This document shows, in pieces, positions 48,079 to 59,400 of a stretch of DNA of 64,000 nucleotides; the first letter of the stretch is position 1, and each line of letters starts with the position of its first letter. The stretch comes from Taxillus chinensis (Eukaryota; Streptophyta; Magnoliopsida; Santalales; Loranthaceae): contig CM042086.1 of the NCBI GenBank assembly GCA_023512835.1, forward strand, positions 13,218,309 to 13,282,308. Direction: 5' to 3'. The translations under genes were made by a program, and so were the position numbers. The notes under the pieces were generated by a model. It saw only the letters and a program-made list of their open reading frames with translations. It had not been told where the DNA came from and made no database searches.

Positions 48079-48360
48079 TTGAACGCGAACACACCCTCTT
48101 CCACCATCGAAGACTTGAGCGCGACCGCCAAAGACTGGCAATCGGAGCTCTTCAGAGGGTCCTTTTTCGTACCATCGGTTGATCTGTATGAGACAGCCTA
48201 CGTCGTCACCATCCGCGGCGAGTCATGCGACCCCGGCGACTTCTGCTTCTTCGCCCTGACGCTCAGCCGCACGCGGTGGCGGGACCTGGAAGCGGGGATC
48301 CCCGGACCAGCACGGCTCCCGCAGGGGCGTTATCATCCGGCATCCTGGACATTATTTTAA
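48079..48360 (+). other. GC-rich coding-like fragment, unrecognised
   Basis: A 93-codon open frame with strong G/C third positions, including VPSVDLYETAYVVTIRGE and CFFALTLSRTRW. It breaks abruptly into AT-rich DNA at about 48355. No splice donor or further exon was found. The biased codon use suggests a piece of a real gene, perhaps a transposed or truncated copy, but I do not recognise the family. Confidence 0.3.
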
Positions 48361-49515
48361 AATATAAAAAATACAATTTAATATTTAAAAAAATCAAGTT
48401 GTGTTCAAAATTTTATAAAAGTGAACTTGTTTTATCTCAAATTTAATCAAAGAATACTGAGGCCAATTATATTAGATATTCTCGTTTTTAAATGTATAAT
48501 TTAATTAATATAATAAACATGAGATATTCTTCGGAATCACTTTATTTTTATAAAAAAAATTTTAAAAATCTCTTTGTTATTCTCTTTTTTCTCTTTTAAA
48601 AAATATTATATTATTATTTTAATTAAACTAATGACTAATCTAATTTAAAAATTAAAAGATTAAAATTTTAAACAAATATTAAATTTTAAATATAGTAAAT
48701 AATAATGGTCAATACTATAATGCCCCAAGTGATGGCTTAAAAGTCGATAAAATATTAATAATCAATGTTATTTAATTTATTTTTCAGATTTATAGTACTT
48801 TTAAAATTATTATTTATTAAATATTTATTTGCTTATATTTATAGGAACTTTTTTAGTACAATTAAAAATATTTTTTTCTAAAATCACAATATTACTACTA
48901 TGTTTTTGTATATGAGGCCATTCCTACAAGCATTAACAAAAAGCTTAAAATTTACTAGATTATAGTTAAAACATAAAATAACAAGAATCAACAACATGCA
49001 CCACAAGTCTCTACTAAATTTAATTAGCTCTAAGCAAATGGTCAAATTTAGTGAGTCTGTTAGATATTATTTCAAATTAAATAATGCATCCAGTCACAAC
49101 CTCACAAACCAATCTCGATACTATTGTCGCCCTCTACAATCTATCCACTTGCAAATGGGGTCGTTCTCCTCCTTTCTAATGGCCTCGTGTGTTCTCTCCT
49201 CCTACTCATTCCCCACTGCACTACGTACCATCACCTCCTCCCCTACACATCTCTCGACTACGTAGTGCAAGGAGTCCTACTTTGTCACCTTCAATCCAAC
49301 TTATCTCTTGCTACTTTACTATCTTTTGCGGCGATAGATCTTCGTTCATATTACACAATCAACACAACCACATGTGGAATCCAAAATCTAGGTTTTATAT
49401 ATTGCTTAAGTGAGTCACTAAATCATCCGCTGTAAATTGTTTTGTGAGAGGTGTGATACGAGTAAAGAGGGACCGGTAAAAGGAGGATAACGACTTGAAA
49501 AAAAGATCGCATCGT

Positions 49516-49552
<37 letters not shown>

Positions 49553-50743
49553 AAAACATGGGGGAAATCCTTTTGAGCTTAGTGGATGATGGCTTGGGTT
49601 TGAATGTTAACACTCTCCACAAGCACGAGAGTACCATCATTGAGACTCATGGCAGGACAATCAATAAAATCATTTACTCTAGTTTCATAATCTTCACATC
49701 TATTTTAAGGATTGAATATTACATTATTTGTTATATTTTATTTATTTTTTTACATTTCATTCTCTATATTTATCTATACTTTTTTAAATTATATATTTTT
49801 TATTTTTTATCTATTATATGTATTATAACAAATCAAAAGTGCACACATATCAAGAAATATAATAATAAAAATAATTAAAGGATAAATAGTGATCAATATA
49901 AAAATTTTCCATTGAATTTTTATTTTTATTTTTTAAGTTTTAGAGTTTGAAAGACGTAATGTAGAATTTTTTTTATTTAAATTTTTAAAATTTATCTAAA
50001 TTTTAAAGAAAATATATTTTTAAAAGAATTTACGTAAATACTATAATAAAAAGATGATTATAAGTGAAAAATAATATTTACTAAACATTTATTTGGGTTG
50101 AAAAAATGATCGATTAACTTTAAAAACAACATCTATAATATTAAGTTAAATGAATTTTATAAATAATTACTATGTATAAATATAATTTGATAAAAAAGTT
50201 TTTATTATGAACATGATTATATTTATATCTGATTTTTAAAAGTTGAATAAAAAAACTACTTACACAAATCATCCGCTTTAATTACATTCCAATTCGATAA
50301 TAAACTATTTCTTTTCACGCCATTTACATATTTTTTTAGAAAAATTAGTGTGATCGAATGGCTTACATTTACATTAACTCTTTTTTTTTTCCAAGATACA
50401 TCAATCATTCACATCCACACCCGCGCAAACAAGAAAAAACATCCATGATTATTTAATATTTTAAAAAGGTGGTACATTATCTTCCGTACACTTTTTTTTA
50501 GGAAAACTGCCAATATCAGTGGGCCAGGTAAACCCGTGAGTCTAGCATTCCTAAACTACAATAATTTATAATGATAAACATTTATTACGATTTCTCTTCT
50601 TATCCAATCGTCTTCATCGGATCACAATCGACACGTCAAAACCTACCCTTAAATATAAATATATATAGATAATTATATATAAATGGGAAAAAACCTGTCT
50701 GCTAATCACCGAGCGGCACGTCAGCCGTGCGGTTGTAAGTAGT
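48361..50743. other. Intergenic AT-rich DNA
   Basis: AT-rich, with an (AT)n microsatellite at 49518-49547. Frames at 48996-49435 and 49495-49878 have no domain and run through simple sequence. No gene is recognised. Confidence 0.45.
49518..49547. repeat. (AT)n microsatellite
   Basis: About 15 AT dinucleotides in a row. Confidence 0.9.
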
Positions 50744-50757
50744 TTATATATATATAT
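50744..50757 (+). promoter_or_regulatory. TATA-like element of the small Gly/Lys-rich gene
   Basis: TATATATATATA-type run about 90-100 bp upstream of the ATG at 50848, followed by a purine-rich GA leader. Position fits a core promoter. Confidence 0.4.
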
Positions 50758-50847
50758 CGTATGAAGTCGGTCACACAAAGTCCACGACTTCGTCATTGAG
50801 GAAAAGAGAGAGGGAGAGGGAGCGTGTGTTTGTGTGTGAGAGAGAGA

Positions 50848-51096
50848 ATGAAGAACACTGGCAAAGGAGGACCAAAGGGGAACTCGAAGCCGGCGACCGA
50901 CGTCCGGAGGGACCGGAAATCGGGGACCGGGATGAGCGGGTCGCCGAAGAAGGGAGGTCACGGCGGCAAGTACACCTGGTCCGGCGACGGCTACTCCAAG
51001 GCGGAGATGGGATTCGAGAAGGACGTCGCCGCCGTCGACGCCAAGGACCCGATCTTCGAGGATCACGCGGCGTCTGAGGAGTCGGTCGGCTCTTGA
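50848..51096 (+). CDS. Small basic Gly/Lys-rich protein (82 aa), HABP4/PAI-RBP1-like motif
   Basis: Single-exon frame starting MKNTGKGGPKGNSKP. The segment DRKSGTGMSGSPKKGGHGGKYTW resembles the RxSGTG...KKGG.G..W signature of hyaluronan/mRNA-binding (HABP4/PAI-RBP1) proteins and the lead-in of plant MA3/PDCD4-like proteins. The C-terminus is acidic (GFEKD...DPIFEDHAASEESVGS). I recall short plant proteins of this build but no established function; RNA or ribosome association is only an inference. A frame-joined upstream ATG at 50824 would add MCLCVRER from the GT/GA-repeat leader and is less likely. Strong third-position G/C and a TATA-like run upstream support a real gene. Confidence 0.72.
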   Translation: MKNTGKGGPKGNSKPATDVRRDRKSGTGMSGSPKKGGHGGKYTWSGDGYSKAEMGFEKDVAAVDAKDPIFEDHAASEESVGS

Positions 51097-53489
51097 AGCG
51101 CAGTCGCCTCTGGTTTGCGACTGCGATCTCCGGCGCGTTTGATTTGAGCTCTCTCTTTTCGTTTTTGGGTTATTAGGTTGTCGGTGTGTACATATTCTAT
51201 AAATCTGGATGTAGATGTGTTTTGATGACTTGATCTAATAATATGCGCTGTGATTGTGAATTTGTGACGATCGATCTCTAACTGTGATTCTTTTCCCTTC
51301 GCTTTTGTCACTGATTTGAGGCCTCGCACTTGAACTTTGTTGAAGCCTTGTTTGGCAGTTTTATTGTTTTCGGTCCTTTGTTTTCCTGTTCTTGAATCCG
51401 AAAATGCGTTAAAAAATGGGTTAAATCTAGGCATATCCCGCCGGCCTTAGCGAATTGAGATAAGGGCAAAATTATTGGAACAGTAGTTGTCAGTGAGGGA
51501 AAGAACAACAGAAAATCACCGATCTATTTTTAGACAGGGTGCTCTTTGAAGCTTATTACTATTTGATATGTGTATTTTATTTTTTATATTTTATTAGTAT
51601 TTCGAGTTAAATTTTAATTTAAAAATATTTTTATATGAAAAAATACGGTATTTTTTTTTTTTAAAAAAATTAACTGGAGCAATTTGGTTTTCGTTTGCGT
51701 TTTGAATTTTGTTTTTGTTTTTTTGTTTTTGTTTAGGACAATTTTTATTATTTTTGTTTTCTTAAAAAATGAGATCTCATAACAATTGAACAAATAAAAT
51801 ACGGTGGGGCGAAATAATCTGTTTTAGGAATTGAACTCGCGATTTTCAACAATAATACCAAACGCAGTGTAAACACTTGGCATGATTTGTTACATTAATG
51901 CAACATTATTTGCTGGTTACAAGTAAATATTAGAATTGGCAGGCAAATTTGCGTTTTATTTAAAGTTATAGGGCCGTTTGAAATATTATATTTTTATGAT
52001 TTTGAATGAGTTGGTATTAAATTTTAAATTAACGAGTGTTTTTTAAAAATAGATCTCACGAAAATTATTATATATATATATATAATGGGTCTAGGTAAAA
52101 AAATAACCGTCAAAATTAAATTTGTATATTTTTTTTAAAAAATAAAAACAGATTTTAAAAATAATTATAAAAATCAACTATATATTTTTTAAATATAATT
52201 AACATATTAATTATATTAAATTAATATGGAACCTGTATTTTCATAATTTGAATATATAATTTATTTTTGTAAATAATGTAGTCCTGTTTGATATAAGTGG
52301 TTTTTTTTAAAAATAAGTTTTTATTTTCAAAATCATATTTTGCAATTCAAAAATTATTTTCTCCGCTTGTTTATGAATAAAGTATTTGTTTTTTAAACAA
52401 ATAATTGTTTTAAGTGTTCAAATATAAATGCATTTTGACAAGACACCTAAATTAATTTTTAAATCTTTAAATTTTAATTTTCATTTAGTTTTTTTTACCC
52501 GAGTCTTTTATAGTTTATATTACCCTAAATTTTATGCGATCCATTTTTAAAGTATACATATTTTTAAAATATATTTTCCTCCTACAAAATAGAATTTATT
52601 TTAAAATTTTAAATTTTAAACTCTAATATTAAAAAACATTCAAAAACCCAAAAGAAAACAAAATACGTCCCAAACAATCCTAAATTAAAACATAAAAGTT
52701 CATTAATCAAGTTAAGTTTGATTAAAATCTTTTTAGATTGAATACATTTTGCATCCTAACAAAATGTATTAAAACTTATGCGTAGTGGGCAAATGAAAAT
52801 GAAATGAAGTATCATAATTTTTATGTTTAGTGTAAAACATATTGAAATTGATTCAGTTGAAAATTAATTTATTATATGGTATAAGAATTTTAATTATGTA
52901 TTTAGACCTCTTATATTAACTATTATCGATCGTAATACTTTTTAAATTTATATATTAGCTGTACATTTTGATTTTGATTTTTTTATCACAAGAAAGCGAA
53001 CATATTTGAATGAATATATTATGAAATGAATTTATTTCTGTATTATTTCTTTATTATATTATTAGTCAAAGGCAAACAAAGTAATACAAAATTTAATTTT
53101 TATATTATAAAATAAATTTAATGCATGTTTAGTGTGCGATTATCCCCGTACTAAACATGCATTAACTAACCGTTGTTAGTTAAAATCAACGTTTTTTTTT
53201 TAAAACATAAAATAAAATAAAGGGGCACACAAAATATCAGTAGATTCGCACGCAGAGAAACCTAACCTAACGTAACCTCCAGTAGAAGCGGAACCAACGG
53301 ACCAACGGCGAGAAACGAACCGACGCCTGACAACGTCCCATCCACCTGAAATCGCCGGCGGCGATCTACTCCGATCGCCTAGCTCCTTCCCTCTTCCCGG
53401 CAGGAATAAACGGCGTTGCCGCAGCCTCCGCCTCCCAATGCGCCAGCCGATCGGGCGCGAGGCTCGCCGCTGGCAGTGAGGGAATAGGG
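51097..53489. other. Intergenic region before VPS15
   Basis: The 3' flank of the small gene occupies the first few hundred bases, followed by AT-rich DNA. The final 200 bp (from about 53260) are GC-richer and should be the VPS15 5' untranslated region and promoter. No gene is recognised. Confidence 0.45.
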
Positions 53490-56400
53490 ATGGGCAACAA
53501 GATCGCCCGCACGACGCAGGCGTCGGCCTCGGAGTACTACCTTCACGACCTGCCTTCCTCGTACAACCTCGTCCTCAAAGAGGTCCTAGGTCGCGGGCGG
53601 TTCCTCAAATCGATCCAGTGCAAACACGACGAAGGCCTCGTCATCGTCAAGGTCTACTTCAAGCGCGGAGATTCCATCGACCTCAGAGAGTACGAGCGCC
53701 GTCTCTCCCAAATCAGCGACGTCTTTCGCGCCCTTGATCACCCCCATGTCTGGCCTTTCCAGGTCTCCCCGAATTTATTTATGTATTTATTTATTATTTT
53801 CTTTTTGTTTCCCGAGAAAACATGAGACTGTGACTGTGTTTGACAGTATACTGTTTTTGTTTATAGACATAAACACATTTAACTTATCGCGTTTATGAAC
53901 ACTCAGGAAAAAGAAAAAAGAAAGAAAGAAGCTAGCCGGACAGCCTAATTGGTCTAGTATACTCAGTTGTCAACTCAGTAGAGACTGACGGGCGTGTTTG
54001 GTTAAGTTGAAACTTCACTGAGCATGGGAAATGAGGACCTATAATCATTAGAGGGTGTTTGGGAGCTTATTTTTGTTTGTTTATAAATGCCCGTTTAAGA
54101 CCATAGCGTTTGGGAAAGTTCATTTAATTTTGTTTACACATGTTTCTGTTTATGAACAAAAATAAACTTCTTCGTTGGCCTAGTATACTCAGTTGTCAAC
54201 TCCATAGCGACGGAGGGGCGTGTTTGGTTAAGTTGAAACTTCACTGAGCATCGGAAATGAGGAACTATAATCATTAGAGGGTGTTTGGGAGCTTATTTTT
54301 GTTTATAAATGCCAATTTAAAACCAGCTTTTGGGAAAGTTTATTTATTTTTGTTTACACATGTTTCAGTTTAGGAACAAGAGTAAAACTTCACTGAGCAT
54401 TGGAAACGAGGAACTATAATCATTAGAGGGTGTTTGGGAGCTTATTTTTGTTTATAAAGGCCCATTTAAGACCAGTTTCTGGGAAAGTTTACTTATTACA
54501 CATGTTTCTGTTTATGAACAAAAACAAACTTCTGCAACGCCCTCTCTGTTTTTTTTTTCTTTTGGATACAAATGTCTCTTATTTGTTGGAATTGTTGTTT
54601 TTGGATGATTTGAAATCCACTTTAGTTCCTATGAAATATGGGCTAACAAAATGTGGCATACTTGTTTAATTTTGTAATCACATGGTTTACAATGCAGTAT
54701 TGGCTTGAAACTGATAAAGCCGCTTATCTTTTGAGGCAATACTTCTTCAACAATCTCAATGATCGGCTGGGTACTCGGCCTTTTCTCAGTTTTGTTGAAA
54801 AGAAATGGTTGGCTTTCCAGGTCTTTCTCCTTCCCATCCCACTTCTCGACTTGTGCTTGTCTTAATTTATCCATATTATGGGTGTTATTTTATGGTATTG
54901 CAGCTCCTATATGCAGTGAAACAGAGCCATGAGAATGGAATTTGTCACGGTCAGCTTAGTCATAGACAAATACATTTCACCTGATGATACCTATCAAGTT
55001 ATTTTTGATAAATGTACGATTGCAGGTGATATCAAGTGTGAAAATGTACTGGTCACTTCCTGGAACTGGCTCTACTTAGCTGACTTTGCATCTTTCAAAC
55101 CTACCTATGTTCCTCATGATGATCCCTCTGACTTCTCTTTTTTTTTCGACACTGGAGGAAGGAGGCGCTGTTATCTTGCACCTGAGGTTTGATAGTAAAT
55201 TGTGGCTTGTTTGTGAACACTAGCTAAACTATTATTCCTGTACTTTACATTATACAGTGAGCTTGTTCTTAGAAGGCTGAATTATATTTCTGATTTAAAA
55301 CCTGGAACCTCCACTAATGAAGGAGGCTATTTCGATTGGGAACCTCAATTCCACATATAATCTTGTTCCTTTCATGATTTAATGTTGCCCTTACTGTAGA
55401 AGAATTTGTTGGTCTTTGTAATTTATTTATGTTCCTACTGCCTATTTTTCTATTTTGGAATAATAGTATGTTCATTTTGCCCATAATGGAAATTTTTATA
55501 GTGATACTCTGCCAAGATACATCTGTGTCAAATGGTGGATTTGGAGTGGTTCTTGAATCTTGGTTTTAATTAAATTTTCCAAATGCCTTTTATTTTGTTT
55601 CAGCCATCATAATGCAGCTGTTACACACACACATTAAGAGGCATAAAGCATCTCTTAGATGAGTTCATTTGAGGCTTAACCCAAATTCCGTAGTTCTATT
55701 TTTTCTCCAATGTATCACCTGTATAGATGAGAATGAAACAACAGATAGAGATGAATGGAGTTGCACGATTTATGTCCTTGTCTTTCTTTAATTTTATTGT
55801 TCTTTATATAGCCAACCCAAAATTTTGAGATATAGGCTCAATTGTTGTTTTGTCAATTGTATAGATGAAATGAATATGAAAAAATATGGTTCATAGCAAC
55901 TTTTTACGCCTTCAAAATGTAGAATTTCCCCTTTTAATTTGGGAAATCAGGAAAACTGAGCTCTTAAAAGTTATTGTTTATTCGACCCTTTGTTGAAAGG
56001 AGCTCCATATGACATATCACATATAATCACATGAAACTCTATTTCTGTTTAAAATTTGAATACGAAGAGATTCAAATTCAGGTTTTAAACCCATAAGAAA
56101 CTGATATGTATGCTGACGAGCTAAGGAGTTGAGACAATAGCACCATCAGTAAAATCAGTTAGGGGCTCATACTGTGCCAATCGACTGAGAAAGCTCAAAT
56201 ATACACACATCATAATGTCCATGATCATATATCTTAGTAAGAGCTTTCCGCAAACTAGGAACCATGTCACAGCACATAAACATTTGGTAATTCTTCCATG
56301 GAGTTAAAAATACATCCCAAGATCACACAGTTATCAGCATCCCACTGGGCACGCCTAGGATCATCAGCAACCAGCTGTATTTCAGTAAAAAAGCCAGAGG

Positions 56401-59400
56401 GCCTTGCACTTACCCCTCAAATAGAGCTTGAGGGAGCAACGCCAAGCAGCAAAATTAGTACCATTCAGAACAACACTAGTAATCTGATGAACCGGAGTTG
56501 GTTGTGACAAGGGAAGGAACCCAATAGATAATGTGGATGACACAGGTGTACTCATAGATCCAAACAAAGTGGATATAATCCAAGGAAGCCTGGTGAATAA
56601 CCTAAGAGAACTTTACCAAATCAGCCTAAGGGAGGGATATTGATAGAAACGGGACAACCTGTTGGCACCAAGCAATGATGCTACTGGGGGTTAGGGTTTC
56701 TTTACATGAAGAAGAAAGGAAGAAGGAACAAGCGGCTAGGGTTTCTTTTAGAAAATAGCTCATACCAAATGAAATGCTCACAAAAAAATGGTGTAGGCTA
56801 TTCACCAGGCTTTCTTGGATTATATCCACTTTGTTTGTAAAAGTTCAAATTTCATGTACACCTAAGGTGCAATTACCTTTAGGATCCCTCGGGTCCTTTA
56901 ATCTTTCTCTTCAAAGAAAAAATAGAGGAAACAGTGGCTATTTATCAAAATGGTGTAGTTTTGAGCACTTACTAGGTCCTACTAGCTCCAGTGCTCCATC
57001 GTACTGCTTTTCCCAATATATATACCCTTTTTATTACCATATATCTTCAAATAATTCCTGGTTATTTATCATTATTTTTCATAATTTACAGAGGTTTTAT
57101 GAGTATGGGGGCGAGATGAAAGTTGCTCAAGACACGGCTTTAAAGCCCTCTATGGATATCTTTTCTGCTGGGTGAGCATTCTCCATTATGAAAATGATTT
57201 TGCAAGTCGTTGACCCAGATTAGGTCACCAGGATTTGGTTGTTAAAAACCCACTTTTACAATGTATCATGGTCACAGTAATTTGGAAAAGTAATATTTGA
57301 ATTCATATAAATTTGTGAACTCAAATGAAATGCTCGCAAAAAATTTGCACTACAATTTTAACCTTTTCCCTCTTAGAGCCATGTAGTGCTTAAGTGGGAA
57401 AAGAGTATTATATAAGTATTCAATGCTGTCTATAATTCCTTTAATGATATGCTGTCTATTGTGGATAAAATTGAATATCATCAAGATCATGTTAGAATCC
57501 CCTTGAATTATATACAACCCACACAAGCACATTCAAACACACATTTCATGTAATGATCCATGAAGCATCAATTTGCATAATCTGTTTTGACAGCTTAACC
57601 TTTAACAATGAAGTGACCACTGTAATTAATTAATAATTTCTGCTTTGGTAAAATGCATAGTTGATATTTTTGGTGTTTCATTCTTGAAACTCAAGGAAGA
57701 ACTATTTCAGTTACACGAATCAGTCAATCAACAACTCTTGTTTCAAGTGTATTGCCTTTTTATTTTTATTTTTTTTATGATGATTTGATGGCTTCAAGTG
57801 AATTAATTTATCAAATCTAGTCTTTCTGTTTTAGGTGTGTTATCGCAGAGCTTTTTCTTGAGGGCCAGCCACTGTTTGAGCTATCCCAGCTACTTGCTTA
57901 CCGCAGAGGGCAATATGATCCTAGCCAACATCTTGAGAAGGTTATTTCTCTTTCACTATGTGTGTCTGTAAGACTTCATTTAGTTTGGCGCATAATTTAA
58001 ATTCCAACACCCCCTTCCCCCCAAAAAATAAAAATAAAAATAAATAAATAAATAAAAATAACTTGATAAAAGAAATGATTGATTAAGTTTTATCAAATAT
58101 TTAAAAGTTTAGTCTACCTGTAACTATACTTGAAGTATAGTTATTTGGATCATGTCCTGCCTTTAATGTCCAAGAACAATCTTTATATGGTATTTTCCTT
58201 GTCCTTCTAGTTTCTTTGGCTTCAATTCAGTTCGTAGTTATCTGTATCCAGTTGTGCAATTAAAACTTCATAAACAACTCTTACTTTCCTACAATAATAT
58301 TTGTATTTCTATAGTTTATAATTAATTTATCTTGATCTTAATTACACGGGGCATTTACCATGCTGCAGATTCATGATTGTGGGATCCGCAAGATGATTCT
58401 TCACATGATCCAGTTAGATCCAGAGCTACGACTCTCTGCTGAAACCTACCTGCAGAGCTATGCAAACTTGGTGTTTCCAAGTTACTTCTCCCCATTTCTG
58501 CATAATTTCTATTCATGTTTGAATCCTCTTGATTCTGATACGAGGGTGAGAACCTTGATAATTCAATAGTTAGCATCGCGAGGTTTGATGTTTTACTACT
58601 CATTTACTTCGTAATTTCATCTTCAGGTCGTGGTTTGCCAGAGTGCATTCTATGAAATACATAAACAAATGATAAGCAGTAATCCAAATGTGAATATGGG
58701 CTCGGGAACACAAGCATCTTCGATCACCTTAGGTGATCTATCATCGCTCCCTATTGATGTAAAACAGAAGCTGAAGTTCACAGGGGACTCTTTTAGAAGA
58801 AGAGAAGAGCAAGAACAAGGAAAAACATGTGATCAATTCAAACTTCTTGGTGATATCAATACCCTACTCAGGGATGTTGAACGTAGTAGCCATCATTCTG
58901 ATGCAAAGGTAGGAGAAGCTCCTGACCCTGCATTTTTACATAAAAGCAAGAATAATGGCTTGAAATCTTCCATCGAATTACTACCAACCATGCGCAAATC
59001 ATTTTATAGAAAAAACCATTCTTTCCTGAAAAAGATTACTTTGAACAATTTGAACACATTGATGTCTGAGTATGACAGCGATTCAGATACTTTTGGCATA
59101 CCTTTCTTACCTTTACCCCAAGATAATATGAGTTGTGAAGGTATGATTCTCATTGCCTCATTGCTTTGTTCGTGCATCCGGAATGTAAAGTTGCCCAATC
59201 TGAGGAGGGGGGCTATACTTCTACTGAACTCGACTTCTTTATATATTAATGATGAAGATCGCTTGCAACATGTGCTTCCTTATGTTATTGCTATGCTTTC
59301 TGATTCAGCCGCAATTGTCCGATGTGCTGCCTTAGAGACATTGTCTGATATTCTGCCTTTAGTTCGTGATTTCTCTCCTAGTGATGCAAAAATCTTTCCA

